NCBI GenBank assembly: GCA_041398245.1
Contig: JAWKVC010000001.1
Coordinates: 1 to 64,000 of the forward strand
DNA length: 64,000 nt
Reading direction: 5' to 3'
Source of the DNA: UBA7672 sp041398245
Lineage (GTDB): Bacteria; Pseudomonadota; Alphaproteobacteria; Caulobacterales; Hyphomonadaceae
In this document: one piece after another, positions 44,620 through 54,164 of the stretch
Layout of the letters: each line of letters opens with the position of its first letter
How positions within the stretch are numbered: position 1 is the first letter of the stretch
Position numbers and translations under genes: made by a program
The notes under the pieces: generated by a model
Databases searched by the model: none
The model's input: the letters and a program-made list of their open reading frames with translations, nothing else
Told to the model about the DNA's origin: nothing

Positions 44620-45573
44620 TCACTTGTTCGGGGGATTGGCGCCGGAATCGGGCGAAGGCGGGTCGATCCCGAACATTTGCCGCAGCGCAGCGAACATCTG
44701 GCGCTCCGGCCCGCCCTCGGAAACGCGCTTGTCGACATTGGCCCAGATCGCCTCCGCCTCGGCTTTCTTGTCCTGCAGCCAGAGGCCGATTCCGGCCATG
44801 TAGCCAATGCGCAGGTCCTTCGTATCAAGCCGGTAGGCCCGATTGTAGAGATCCGAGGTCTGGGCATCGATGGTCTGCGTCGCCTTGAAACGGGCATCCG
44901 CCCAGGCCTTGATGATGGCGCGATCCTGCGGCGCGAGCTTCAGGGCCTCCTCGAAAGCCGCATCGCCTTTGTCGACATGACCGGTGCTCGCGTAGATTTC
45001 CCCCATCATCCGGTAGGCTTCACTGTCTTCAGGCGCTTCTTTCACCCGTTCCTGGATCAGCGCCAGAATCTGCACGGCCGTCAGGGATTGGGGATCCTGC
45101 TGCGCCTTCTGCGCAAGCTGTGGCAGCTTCTCGCGCGTTGCCGGGTCGACCTCGCCGCTGATCAGGAACTCGATTTCCGAGATCGCATCAGCAGCGGGCT
45201 CGAATCCGGCGTCACGCCGAAGCGCCGACCGGTAGGCGCTCAGCGCCTCTTCCATACGGCCGTTGGCGGCGTAGAGATCGCCGATCCTCTGATAGGGAAC
45301 CGGATCGGACGGCGATTTGCGCGCCAGATCGTGTTGCACGGCGAGGAATTGCTCGGCCGTGACGCTCTGGGGATCGCTGCTCTCGCGCGCCTCGATCTCC
45401 GCGATCCGCGTATCGAGCGGACGGTCCGGCATGTCGGGGCGACCCAACGCCCAGTAGGCGCCAACAGCGGCCAGACCGATCACGAGCACCGCAATGCGCG
45501 TTGGCGTCGACTTCGCGACAAACCACGCCCCGCCAAGCACAAAGACTGCGGCGACAAGAACAATCCAGATCAA
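44620..45573 (-). CDS. ccmI: Cytochrome c biogenesis protein CcmI (CycH)
   Basis: This 317-residue protein has two N-terminal membrane helices (residues 1-20 and 28-45) with a cytoplasmic loop containing TPTRIAV, and a periplasmic TPR domain (100-300; DPVPYQRIGDLYAANGRMEEAL, DSEAYRMMGEIYASTGHVDKGD). CcmI holds apocytochrome c for CcmFH. The start is TTG and overlaps the kinase stop as TTGA, so translation is coupled to the upstream sensor kinase gene. There are 87 bases to ccmE. Confidence 0.9.
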   Translation of the reverse strand: MIWIVLVAAVFVLGGAWFVAKSTPTRIAVLVIGLAAVGAYWALGRPDMPDRPLDTRIAEIEARESSDPQSVTAEQFLAVQHDLARKSPSDPVPYQRIGDLYAANGRMEEALSAYRSALRRDAGFEPAADAISEIEFLISGEVDPATREKLPQLAQKAQQDPQSLTAVQILALIQERVKEAPEDSEAYRMMGEIYASTGHVDKGDAAFEEALKLAPQDRAIIKAWADARFKATQTIDAQTSDLYNRAYRLDTKDLRIGYMAGIGLWLQDKKAEAEAIWANVDKRVSEGGPERQMFAALRQMFGIDPPSPDSGANPPNK

Positions 45574-46979
45574 AGCGGGGCCGCCGGCAATTCAAGACGC
45601 GCTCTCAGACCGCCGATCGGGCTGTCTTCAAGGTGCAGCCTGCCGCCATAGATGTCCGCCAGCTCGGTCACGATCGACAATCCCAATCCGGTTCCCGGCT
45701 CCGACTCATCCAGACGCTTGCCGCGCTCGAGCGCCTTGGCGCGGTGTTCTGGCGGCAGTCCCGGACCATCGTCGTCGACCATCACCTGAAGGCCGTCATC
45801 GTCCCGGGTCACCGTCACATTGACCCGCGACTTGCACCATTTGGCAGCGTTCTCCAACAGGTTTCCGATCAGTTCATCGAAATCCCCGCGCTCCCCACGG
45901 AAAATTGCTTTGGGGTCGACTTCGACCTCGATCGCGATCCCCTTGTCGCGATGCAGCCGCTCCAGCATCCGCGCAATGCCTTCAACGGGCTCGCGCACAT
46001 CCGTCCGCGCTCCCAGCACTTCCGCCTGCGCCGCCGCCTGCGCCCGCTTCAGATAGTGCGTGACATTGCTGGTCATGGCCTCCGTCTGCCGGCGCACGAG
46101 GTCGGACAGCTTATCCGACCCACGCGCTTCGTTCTTGAGAACAGCCAGCGGCGTCTTCAGCGCATGAGCGAGATTGCCGACATGCGTACGTGCGCGCTCA
46201 ACGACCTTGCGGTTGTGGGCGATCAGCGTGTTGATCTCGCTGACGAGGGGGGAAAGTTCGGTGGGATATTCGCCGTCGAGACTGTCGCGCCGTCCGGCGC
46301 GAACATCGCCCAGATTGTTCTGGATCGTGTGCAGCGGGCGAAGGCCATAGCGGATCAGCAGGAAGATGCCGCCGATCAGACCAATCGCGAGGACGCCCAG
46401 CGCAATGCCGAGGCGAAGGGTGAAGTTGCCGACGGCTGCGTCCGCACTCGTGCGGTCAATCGAGGAATAGAGCAGCATCGGATTGGCGCGACCCATGAGG
46501 GTCACGGCCTGGATCGCCGTGCGGACCATCTTGTCGTTTGGGCCGGCGGCATCGAAGAACAGGCTGACGCCCGGCTGGGATAACGCCTGATCACGTGCAT
46601 GGGCTCCAACCGTTACGTCGACATCGAAGAAGCTCGGGGACTTTCGCGTCCGCACGACGGAATTGTCGGCGCCAAGATCGACGAAAGCCCAGTAGCGGCC
46701 CGACAGCGCACTCTCGAACTTCTCGTCACGCGGCAGCTTGTCGTCGTCGAAGCGAACTTCGCCGTTCTCGGAGCTGACCGAATTCGCAAGCGAGTCGAGG
46801 GTATCCGAAAGGGTAGAATCGAGCTGCTGATCCGCTTCGGTGCGATAGAAAGCCTGCAGCGACCAACCGGCGACCAGCAGAACGGCCGCGCTCCAGACCG
46901 CCGCAGCGATCAGCATACGCCGGGCGATGGAGCCGCGTGTCAGCGCTCCTGTTGTCTCGCCCGCCGGTTTGTCGGTCAT
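45570..46979 (-). CDS. PhoQ/FeuQ-like sensor histidine kinase
   Basis: The 469-residue kinase has two membrane helices (about residues 17-40 and 183-205), a periplasmic domain, HAMP-like linker, and a His box reading NLAHALKTPLAVLKNEA near residue 271. This variant (AHALKTPL instead of HELRTPL) is like PhoQ/FeuQ kinases. The ATP site has NLLENAAKW, DDGPGLP and GTGLGLSIV. The gene starts one base after the regulator stop and is coupled to ccmI at its end. A role with Mg2+ or envelope stress is suggested by family only. Confidence 0.92.
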   Translation of the reverse strand: MTDKPAGETTGALTRGSIARRMLIAAAVWSAAVLLVAGWSLQAFYRTEADQQLDSTLSDTLDSLANSVSSENGEVRFDDDKLPRDEKFESALSGRYWAFVDLGADNSVVRTRKSPSFFDVDVTVGAHARDQALSQPGVSLFFDAAGPNDKMVRTAIQAVTLMGRANPMLLYSSIDRTSADAAVGNFTLRLGIALGVLAIGLIGGIFLLIRYGLRPLHTIQNNLGDVRAGRRDSLDGEYPTELSPLVSEINTLIAHNRKVVERARTHVGNLAHALKTPLAVLKNEARGSDKLSDLVRRQTEAMTSNVTHYLKRAQAAAQAEVLGARTDVREPVEGIARMLERLHRDKGIAIEVEVDPKAIFRGERGDFDELIGNLLENAAKWCKSRVNVTVTRDDDGLQVMVDDDGPGLPPEHRAKALERGKRLDESEPGTGLGLSIVTELADIYGGRLHLEDSPIGGLRARLELPAAPL

Positions 46980-46980
46980 G

Positions 46981-47661
46981 CTACTCCGCGATTTTCTCGA
47001 CCTTGGGGTCGATCAACCGATATCCCAATCCCCGCTCCGTCAAGATGCGGTTGGAGCCGATCTTGCGGCGCAGGCGGCCGACGAACACCTCGATCGTGTT
47101 CGAGTCGCGGTCGAAGTCCTGGTCGTAGATGTGCTCGACCAGTTCTGTCCGGGGCACAACGCGCCCCTGATGGTGCATGAGATAGGAGAGCACGCGGTAC
47201 TCGTGCGAGGTGAGCTTGATCGGCTCGCCATTGACCGACGCGCGCGCCGCACGCGTATCGACGCGCAGGTCGCCGCATTCGAGCGCCGCGCTGGCGTGAC
47301 CAGCTGCCCGCCGCAGGAGAGCGCGAAGCCGCGCAAGAAGCTCCTCGGTGACGAAGGGCTTCGTGACGTAGTCGTCGGCGCCGGCGTCAAAGCCCGCCAC
47401 CTTCTCGCTCCAGCGATCACGCGCAGTCAGAATAAGAACAGGCATGTCCTTGCCGGCGTTGCGCCATTTCTCAAGCACGCGCACGCCATCCATCTTCGGC
47501 AGGCCGAGGTCCAGCACGACGGCGTCGTAGGGCTCGGTGTCGCCAAGGAAGTGTCCTTCCTCGCCGTCCGGCGCCAGGTCCACGGCGTAGCCGGCCTGCT
47601 CCAGAGCTTCGGAAAGCTGCCGGCCCAGATCGGGATCGTCCTCGACAACAAGGATTCGCAT
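46981..47661 (-). CDS. PhoP/FeuP-like response regulator
   Basis: The 226-residue OmpR-type regulator has Glu7-Asp8-Asp9, the phosphoacceptor Asp51 in VVLDLGLPKMDG, Lys in VTKPF and a winged helix (residues 130-220) with LTSHEYRVLSYLMHH and TIEVFVGRLRRKI. It is transcribed with a small PepSY-like gene 10 bases upstream and the kinase just downstream. It likely regulates its own operon, but no box is evident. Confidence 0.93.
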   Translation of the reverse strand: MRILVVEDDPDLGRQLSEALEQAGYAVDLAPDGEEGHFLGDTEPYDAVVLDLGLPKMDGVRVLEKWRNAGKDMPVLILTARDRWSEKVAGFDAGADDYVTKPFVTEELLARLRALLRRAAGHASAALECGDLRVDTRAARASVNGEPIKLTSHEYRVLSYLMHHQGRVVPRTELVEHIYDQDFDRDSNTIEVFVGRLRRKIGSNRILTERGLGYRLIDPKVEKIAE

Positions 47662-47671
47662 CGTCGTCCGC

Positions 47672-48016
47672 CTACTCCACTTGGCCGGTGATGGCGTTGA
47701 CCCGCAGGGTCAGTCGCCGACCGTCTTCGGTGATCCAGGAAATGATATAGTAGTTGCCCTGCTTCCGGGCATCGAGATGCCGGCCGGAATACTGGCCCTT
47801 GAGCATGCGGAGGATTTCGCTCAGCGACTTCTCGCGCTGCTGCGGCGCGGTTTCACGCCGCGGCGTATCCCACTGATCGGACGGGATGCCATTGCCGCGC
47901 TGGAACGGGCTGTCAAACGGCAGCCTGTCGTGCTGGCGCTGCGCATGCGCCGGCGCAGCTGCCGCAAGGGCGGCTGCGATCAGCGCGAGAGAGGCCATGT
48001 TGAGCCGGTTCTTCAT
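47672..48016 (-). CDS. Small periplasmic PepSY-like protein
   Basis: The 114-residue product has a signal peptide (MASLALIAAALAAAAPAHA, cleavage before QRQHD). The C-terminal 45 residues (LSEILRMLKGQYSGRHLDAR, YYIISWITEDGRRLTLRVNA) resemble a PepSY domain, a fold found in protease inhibitors and envelope regulators. The start was placed at MKNRLNMASL; longer forms run into the J-domain gene. It heads the regulator-kinase pair and might feed back on the sensor, as small PepSY proteins do elsewhere; this is inference. Confidence 0.75.
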   Translation of the reverse strand: MKNRLNMASLALIAAALAAAAPAHAQRQHDRLPFDSPFQRGNGIPSDQWDTPRRETAPQQREKSLSEILRMLKGQYSGRHLDARKQGNYYIISWITEDGRRLTLRVNAITGQVE

Positions 48017-48117
48017 GCTTCCGGATTTAGGGCGAACACAGTGAACCCCGTCTGAACGGCAGCCGCGCCCGTCCCCCGGGAGCAGTTCGAGCTGCTTTTT
48101 CTCGCGCATCAGATGAA

Positions 48118-49011
48118 TCACCGGGTGATGTCAGCCTTGCGGCCCGGCCAGTTGCGGACGAACTCCTTGAGTTCAGGATCGTCTTTTCTTGGTAATACAA
48201 TCAAGAGCCTGACGAGAAGGTCACCCGGCGTGGGCCGCGTCTGGACGCCCTTGCCGCGCAACTTCAGCAGATCCCCGGAATTGGAGCCGGCTGGCACGGA
48301 CAGGGTGACGGGCCCGGAAGGCGTCGCAACCGGCACCTTTCCGCCCTCGACGGCCTCGGCGAGGGAGATTCGCAGGTCCATGCGGATGTCATCGCCCTCC
48401 CGCTTGAAGGCCGGATGCGTGCCGACGGTAACCTCAACCAACGCATCGCCCGGCGGACCGTTGCCTGTTCCCGGCAGCCCCTGACCCTTCAGCCGGAGGG
48501 TCTGGCCCGAGTTCAGACCTGCGGGAATCGCAAGATCGAGCGAACGGCCATCCGACATCGTCACCCGCCGCCGGCCGCCATTCACGGCGTCAAGGAAGTC
48601 GACTTCCATCCGATAACGGACGTCTTCGCCGCGCTGGTTGCCGAAGCCCCGCGCGCCGCCGCCGCGGCTGAACAGGCCGTCGAACAGATCCTCGAACGCA
48701 TCGGACCGGCTTGTCCGCGCCCGCGCCCCGGCGCCCGCTCCGGCAAAACCACCAAACCCGCCGCCAGGCTGGAAATGAGGACGTTCATTGCCATCCGCAT
48801 CGATCTCGCCGCGGTCGAAACGTCCGCGCTCGGCTTCGTCAGAGAGGAGATTGAAGGCGGCTGTCACACGTTTGAAACGCTCGGCGCTCGCATTGTCATT
48901 CGGGCGCACGTCCGGGTGCAGCTCTTTTGCGAGCTTGCGATAGGCTTTCCGAATTTCATCGGCGCTTGCGGACTTGGGTACGCCTAGCGCCGCATAGGGA
49001 TCCCAGCTCAA
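48118..49011 (-). CDS. J-domain co-chaperone (CbpA/DnaJ-like)
   Basis: This 297-residue protein starts with a J domain (residues 3-68) with the HPD motif at 32-34, then a Gly-rich linker (GGGFGGFAGAGAGARAR) and the two C-terminal substrate domains of DnaJ (YRMEVDFLDAVNGG; LRLKGQGLPG; VPAGSNSGDLLKLRGKG). It has no zinc-finger domain, as in CbpA. It stimulates DnaK. The start is a TTG with AAGGA seven bases upstream, giving SWDPYAALGV, the usual beginning; an upstream extension is not family-like. It lies beyond the GTA row. Confidence 0.88.
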   Translation of the reverse strand: MSWDPYAALGVPKSASADEIRKAYRKLAKELHPDVRPNDNASAERFKRVTAAFNLLSDEAERGRFDRGEIDADGNERPHFQPGGGFGGFAGAGAGARARTSRSDAFEDLFDGLFSRGGGARGFGNQRGEDVRYRMEVDFLDAVNGGRRRVTMSDGRSLDLAIPAGLNSGQTLRLKGQGLPGTGNGPPGDALVEVTVGTHPAFKREGDDIRMDLRISLAEAVEGGKVPVATPSGPVTLSVPAGSNSGDLLKLRGKGVQTRPTPGDLLVRLLIVLPRKDDPELKEFVRNWPGRKADITR

Positions 49012-49116
49012 CTGCCGATCCTTGCTCTGCCCACGGGCTGTAACGTGGAGGTGCTTCCTCGCGCAAGACAAGCCGGAAGATGGGTTTTTTGGGGCGGGGA
49101 CGGGTCCGGAGGCCGT

Positions 49117-52100
49117 TTAGGGGGCGGGAATCACGATCTGGAACGCAGCCCACGCCCCCGGCAGACCGTTCGGGCCGACCTGGCTGACCGCGACCAGCGC
49201 ATCGCCGCCCGCCGGAAAATCGACGGCCTGGTCTGTTGCTCCATAGGTCGCTGCCGGCGCGGCGACCTCCCATTCGCGCAACGCACCAGCGCTGTCCGAG
49301 ACCCGAACGACATAGCGTTCCGGCGCCGTCAGAGGCGGTTCGCCCGCAAGCCAGGGATCGCCATCCTTTCTTGCGCGCCTGATCCAACTGAGCTGGATGT
49401 CGCCCCCGGCCCACTCACCCGACAGGTGAGCCGGCGACCATTCTTCCAAGGCGAGAGCATTGAACGATTGAGTTGCTGTCCAGCTCGGGTCGACGCCGGA
49501 GGATCGCGCGCCGGCTTGCCACATCAGGTCCAGCCCGCGCTCCCAGCCAGCCACGTCCAGACGCTGTTCGGCGCCGGTCAGGAACAGGATGCGTGCGCCC
49601 GCAGACGCGCCTGAAGCCATGGCGGCTTCGCTGCCTTGCTGGCCGCGCAGGATGACATCCAGTCGATACTGTCCTTCCGAGACCAGCTCCGCATCGCGGA
49701 ACTGGATCAGCTCCCAACCCGCCTCCGTTTCGACCAGCGCCGTGTTGGCGCCATTGAGCACGGCAAGCTCGGTGCGCGAGGCAGGCGCGCCTCCCACGAC
49801 ATCGACCCAGATGGATGCTTCCTGCCACCGGCCTGACACATGCGGATAGAGCGCGCCGATCAGCCGGCCCATCGTGCACGGACGAGCTAACTCTCCGCGC
49901 GCCGTCATCTGGTCAGCAGCAGAACCCGCCCCGAACACCACGCGCCCCGGCCAGGGAGAGGCATAGGCAAAGCCAAGCGGACGCGCGTCGTCTTCCTGCC
50001 CCGGCAAAGCAGGCGGATCGACGATCACGATGTCCGGCTCGACTGGCCAGACGACATCAGGCGGGTCGCCCGGCAGCGCCGGCGCCAGAACCGGATCGGC
50101 AGCAATACCGGCGCGAATTGCACGGAAGGATGTATGGATCCCATCGGCGCGTTCCGTAATCCGCCAGCCTGAGCCATCGACCGTAACGATATCGCCGGGC
50201 TCGATCACCAACCCGTCCGCCGCCATGGCGAACTGCGCTGCGGTCCGCGACAGGCGCAGCTCGTCTGACATCTGACGGGCGCATTGCCGCGCCTGATCCT
50301 CATCCATCGCGATCGGGAGTTCGACATCGACGATCTCGTCAGCGGCTTCCGTTTCGGCCCAGGCCACCGCCGGCATGTGATCGGCTTCCGACGCGACATA
50401 ACGCAGGCGTACAGACGGAAGGCCGGCATCCAGTCCCATCCGTGTGATCCCGATCGCGCCGCGATCCTGCTCGACCAGCCGGCCGGGTGAAACAGAAACC
50501 GTCTCGCTATCGCGCATCCGGAAGACAAGCGCACCATCCCGTTCCGTGCACACAAAGCCATAGGCGCTGGCCAGCGGCTCAAGCACCGCGCGCGCGTCGG
50601 CTGGACCCTCAAAGGCATATCCAGTGACCATCCCGGCCAGTCCGGTCACGTCGCATGCCACGTCCGCACGCGCGCAGACATCCGCGACGACATCGGGCAG
50701 CAGCGCCAGACCTGTACGCCCATTGAGCCAATGCCCGAGCCGCCAGTTGCCTGCATCTTCCCACACATCATCGCGAAGCGGAAAGGCGGGAAACGGTCGC
50801 GCATCCCACGCCCACAGCGCAATGCCATCATCCGGAAGCATCCGCCCGGCATACTCGGTTGAAAAAGGATTGTTGTCAGGATCAGCCCAGTGCGCGTGAA
50901 ACGCCTCGACGGCGCGGCGCTGGATCAGGTCATCGCGACGGCCGCTGGAAAAGTGCGGCAGGGCGCTCTCCGAACTCTTGGGGTCATAAAAGACATTCGG
51001 TTGGTTCGCGCCCTTGTCGACCGCCGGAACGCCCATCTCGACAAAACGCACAGGCTTCATGCCCGGGGCCCAGTCGGTCGGCGTATCTGATCTTACGCCG
51101 CCGGCGCGCGGATGGTGAGCGTTGCCCCACCAGCTGGCGATATCCTTCTGACGGAAGACCCACGGCTCGCCATAAGCGCCATCGGTGATCGGCACGCGAT
51201 CCTGCGTCAGGCGCCCGGCGGCGTCGGCATAATACCAGTCGAAGGCTTCGCCGCCGGCGACATTGCTCCCGAGATAGTCCCGCGACCGGCCATCGCCGAA
51301 CGCGGCGTCCGCATGATCCCCGCCATCGCGCCAATCCGCCATGGGCGGATACCAGTCGAGCCCGACATAATCGATCGCATCATTCGCCCACAACGCATCA
51401 AGCGGAAAGTCGACATCATCCCCGGAAACAAGCGCTCCATACTCTGTCCAGTCGGCAGCGTAGCTGATCTCGCAACCGGCTCCGACAATGGCCCGTACGT
51501 CAGCAGCCAACGTCGCAAGTTCGCTAACCACCGGAAAGACGCCGCCGGCCTTCAGCCGCGTCAGCCCCCGCAACTCTGAACCGATCAGGATTCCATCCGC
51601 GCCGGCTTCATCGGCCAGCGCCGCGTAGTGGAGAATGAAAGGGCGGTACTCGTCGAAGAAAGCGTCAACCTGCGAAGCCACGTCTCCGGCTGTCGCCGTG
51701 ATACGTCCGCGCCAGGGGTAAGCTGGCTGCGTTCCATCGCCGGATGGATCGGGCAACGCGTTGCCCGCAGGAATGTCCATCAGGAGAAACGGATAGAGCG
51801 TCACATGGTAGCCGCGCGCCTTCAGCATCGCCACAGCCTGCCGAACGCTCTCATCCGACGGCGTTCCACCATAGCTGGGCCGCCCGTCAACACTGGACAC
51901 CAGATGCGCGGCATCTCGCGAAATCCCGGCGACGCTCCAGCTGTGCGGCGCTGTTGTCTTGGCCGCGATCTCGACGCCCGGCGCGATCGAACATTCGCCG
52001 CAGCGCAGATCATCGCCAAACCAGGCCACGACGAGATTCACGCGCGTAACGTTTGGCAGTTCGGCTTCAAGCTGATCAAGCGACGCCTCAAAATCGCTCT

Positions 52101-52833
52101 TGCGTTCGGGCCCATGCAGGTTTTCCGGCGTCTCCTGACCCGGACCGATCCTGCGCCGCACGATATCCGTCGACAGCGCGAACTCGCCGGAGCCCGGAAT
52201 CATGTTGACCGCGCGCGCCACGCTTTCCAGCCGGCCATCGCCGCCCGCCGCCGCGCGCACGATCTCGAATGACATCTGCGGCATGCGCGCGCCGAACGCA
52301 TCGACCGGCATATCCTCGAACACGATGTAGGCGGTTCCTGCATAGGCTGGCGCATTGTCCGCGCCTTCGATGGCCTCGATCAACGGATCTGGCGCCTGAT
52401 CCTCCGTTCCACGATAGAGCCGCCAGGTCACCTGGGACAGATCGAACGGTTCGCCGTTCGCCCAGCAGCGCGACACCCGCGAGATCTCGCCCTCGCACAG
52501 CGCTACGGCAAAGCTCAGCGTGTAGGAATATTCGGCGATCCGCGGCCCGCCCTTGCCGCCCTGCACCTCGCGATGTTCGCGAAAGCGCGCCGCCCAGATC
52601 AGCTGCCCGCCAACACGACAACGGCCATAGACAACCGGCGTGCCCGCGCCTTCGCGGCCTTCGATCAGGTGGAAGGATTTGATGCGCGGGCCTTGCCTCG
52701 GAGGGGTGAGAAACTGCGCGTCCAGCGCCATGCCAGCCAGCTTGCCCGCCGTCTCGCCGAGAACGGCCAGACCCTTCGGAAGCAACGCCGCACCCGCAGC
52801 AGCGCCCAGCCTGCCAAGCAGCAGTTCGGCCAA
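49117..52833 (-). CDS. GTA baseplate/host-specificity protein gp15
   Basis: The 1238-residue protein corresponds to RcGTA g15, the large baseplate megatron protein. The N-terminal phage-tail part (QFLTPPRQGPRIKSFHLIEG, GTPVVYGRCRVGGQLIWAA, FAVALCEGEISRVSRCWANG) forms the tail hub; a TIM-barrel-like glycoside-hydrolase domain lies at about 300-650 (YHVTLYPFLLMDIP, DWYPPMADW); beta domains that may bind the cell surface follow. It should puncture or digest the envelope. The TTG start has GGAG six bases upstream. It is the last gene of the structural row, 21 bases after gp14. Confidence 0.92.
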   Translation of the reverse strand: MAELLLGRLGAAAGAALLPKGLAVLGETAGKLAGMALDAQFLTPPRQGPRIKSFHLIEGREGAGTPVVYGRCRVGGQLIWAARFREHREVQGGKGGPRIAEYSYTLSFAVALCEGEISRVSRCWANGEPFDLSQVTWRLYRGTEDQAPDPLIEAIEGADNAPAYAGTAYIVFEDMPVDAFGARMPQMSFEIVRAAAGGDGRLESVARAVNMIPGSGEFALSTDIVRRRIGPGQETPENLHGPERKSDFEASLDQLEAELPNVTRVNLVVAWFGDDLRCGECSIAPGVEIAAKTTAPHSWSVAGISRDAAHLVSSVDGRPSYGGTPSDESVRQAVAMLKARGYHVTLYPFLLMDIPAGNALPDPSGDGTQPAYPWRGRITATAGDVASQVDAFFDEYRPFILHYAALADEAGADGILIGSELRGLTRLKAGGVFPVVSELATLAADVRAIVGAGCEISYAADWTEYGALVSGDDVDFPLDALWANDAIDYVGLDWYPPMADWRDGGDHADAAFGDGRSRDYLGSNVAGGEAFDWYYADAAGRLTQDRVPITDGAYGEPWVFRQKDIASWWGNAHHPRAGGVRSDTPTDWAPGMKPVRFVEMGVPAVDKGANQPNVFYDPKSSESALPHFSSGRRDDLIQRRAVEAFHAHWADPDNNPFSTEYAGRMLPDDGIALWAWDARPFPAFPLRDDVWEDAGNWRLGHWLNGRTGLALLPDVVADVCARADVACDVTGLAGMVTGYAFEGPADARAVLEPLASAYGFVCTERDGALVFRMRDSETVSVSPGRLVEQDRGAIGITRMGLDAGLPSVRLRYVASEADHMPAVAWAETEAADEIVDVELPIAMDEDQARQCARQMSDELRLSRTAAQFAMAADGLVIEPGDIVTVDGSGWRITERADGIHTSFRAIRAGIAADPVLAPALPGDPPDVVWPVEPDIVIVDPPALPGQEDDARPLGFAYASPWPGRVVFGAGSAADQMTARGELARPCTMGRLIGALYPHVSGRWQEASIWVDVVGGAPASRTELAVLNGANTALVETEAGWELIQFRDAELVSEGQYRLDVILRGQQGSEAAMASGASAGARILFLTGAEQRLDVAGWERGLDLMWQAGARSSGVDPSWTATQSFNALALEEWSPAHLSGEWAGGDIQLSWIRRARKDGDPWLAGEPPLTAPERYVVRVSDSAGALREWEVAAPAATYGATDQAVDFPAGGDALVAVSQVGPNGLPGAWAAFQIVIPAP

Positions 52834-52854
52834 GATCGTCTCCAGTCCTGATGT

Positions 52855-53289
52855 TCAGTCGATGCCGGGAAAGCGAAATGCAGCCGCAATGCGCCGGCGC
52901 CACCACGACACAAGCCGCGTCTCGCAGACGGCGCGGCCCCAATAGGCGTGGATGATCCGGTCGGCGCCCGAGACAATCGCCACGTGTTTCGCGGGCGCGC
53001 CCAGCGCCATGCGGAACAGCAGCACGTCGCCTGCATCAGCCTCGCCGACAGCGATTTCGCGCATGTGCCGCCGCGCAGCTTCCAGCAGCGTGTCCTGTCC
53101 AAGCGCCTCCGCCCAATCCGGCGTGTAGCCCGGCGGACGTTCCGGCTCAGGCCCGATCACCTCGCGCCACACGCCGCGCACAAGGCCAAGGCAATCTGCA
53201 CCAACCGCTCTCACGCTCGCCTGATGCCGGTAGGGTGTGCCGATCCACTGCCGGGCGGCCGCCACAACGGCCTCGCGCGTAAGCGCCAT
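52855..53289 (-). CDS. GTA NlpC/P60 peptidase gp14
   Basis: This 144-residue protein is the NlpC/P60-type peptidase of GTAs (g14). The catalytic Cys33 is in GADCLGLVRGVW and His102 in PAKHVAIVSG. It cleaves peptidoglycan peptides so that DNA can enter the recipient. The ATG overlaps the gp13 stop in a TGATG junction, so translation is coupled; an upstream extension to 53427 lies inside gp13 and is not real. Confidence 0.93.
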   Translation of the reverse strand: MALTREAVVAAARQWIGTPYRHQASVRAVGADCLGLVRGVWREVIGPEPERPPGYTPDWAEALGQDTLLEAARRHMREIAVGEADAGDVLLFRMALGAPAKHVAIVSGADRIIHAYWGRAVCETRLVSWWRRRIAAAFRFPGID

Positions 53290-54161
53290 CAGCGCCTCCC
53301 GCCATCGTTGGCGTCGCTGGCCGCCGGCCCGGCGAGTACGGCCTCCGGCCCGGGCATGTGTGGAAAACCGCGGAACCTTGCGCCGTTTATGAACTTCGCG
53401 CGGCAGGTCTCGAATGCCTTGTCGCAACCGGCCGTCGCGCTGAACGCATCGCCTGCGGCAATCACACCTTTCGCCGGCCCGGCGACTTCAATCTGGTTGC
53501 CCGTATGCCTCGCGATCCGTTGGACAAGTCCGGCATTGACGCCAGATGTCCATGCGAGTCGTCCGCCTGTGAACCAGCCCGACGCGAAGCCCTCCAGCGC
53601 ATCGGTGGTGAAGGTCAGCCCGCTAGGAATGGTGCCGACAACGCCTGAAACAGAAAAGGACTCCGAAGCGAGATCTACGCCGCAGCGCGCATCTCCCACG
53701 TCCGCGTCGCATCGGCGCGAATAGACGCGACCGATCCTGCATTCGAGCCCGGCTTTGAGGCTAACCAGTTCTGCCGAGAACGCGTCGCCCGTCCGTCCAA
53801 CCTCGGACAGCACACCGGACCAGATCATCGCCCGGTATTCCGACGCCCGCCAGTCAACGCGCCAGACGTCCACGCGCGCGCCATCCCACAGGCCGGTATC
53901 GAGCTCATCCACCCGCATGAAATCCAGCGACAACGCGCCTTCTGCCGTGGCCCGGCCAGGCGCAAGCCCGGCTCCGCTCTCGAACGACACATTACCCAGA
54001 CCCGCAGCTAGCGAATACGTCACGCCATCTAAGCTGAGGTCGGCGTCATGATCGGTCGCGCCGAACACCTCGCCATCGCGGCGGGTGAAGCGCCAGCAGG
54101 CGCACAGAGTCGTTTTGTCCGCCGCGAGCCGCGCGGCGAACGCCTCGGAAATCTGCCTCAT
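53289..54161 (-). CDS. GTA hub protein gp13 (DUF2163)
   Basis: The 290-residue protein has the DUF2163 domain (WRFTRRDGEVFGATDHDAD; ASEYRAMIWSGVLSEVGR) and the C-terminal phage BR0599 part. Four cysteines, 151, 160, 246 and 253, are placed as RRCDADVGDARCGVD and GCDKAFETCRAKF. In the RcGTA structure this hub protein is reported to hold an iron-sulphur cluster, which these residues could bind here. It begins three bases after gp12. Confidence 0.92.
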   Translation of the reverse strand: MRQISEAFAARLAADKTTLCACWRFTRRDGEVFGATDHDADLSLDGVTYSLAAGLGNVSFESGAGLAPGRATAEGALSLDFMRVDELDTGLWDGARVDVWRVDWRASEYRAMIWSGVLSEVGRTGDAFSAELVSLKAGLECRIGRVYSRRCDADVGDARCGVDLASESFSVSGVVGTIPSGLTFTTDALEGFASGWFTGGRLAWTSGVNAGLVQRIARHTGNQIEVAGPAKGVIAAGDAFSATAGCDKAFETCRAKFINGARFRGFPHMPGPEAVLAGPAASDANDGGRR

Positions 54162-54164
54162 TGT

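Noticed and set aside
44161..45651. A 496-codon open frame on the plus strand
   Set aside because: It is antisense to ccmE and ccmI and has no recognisable domain.
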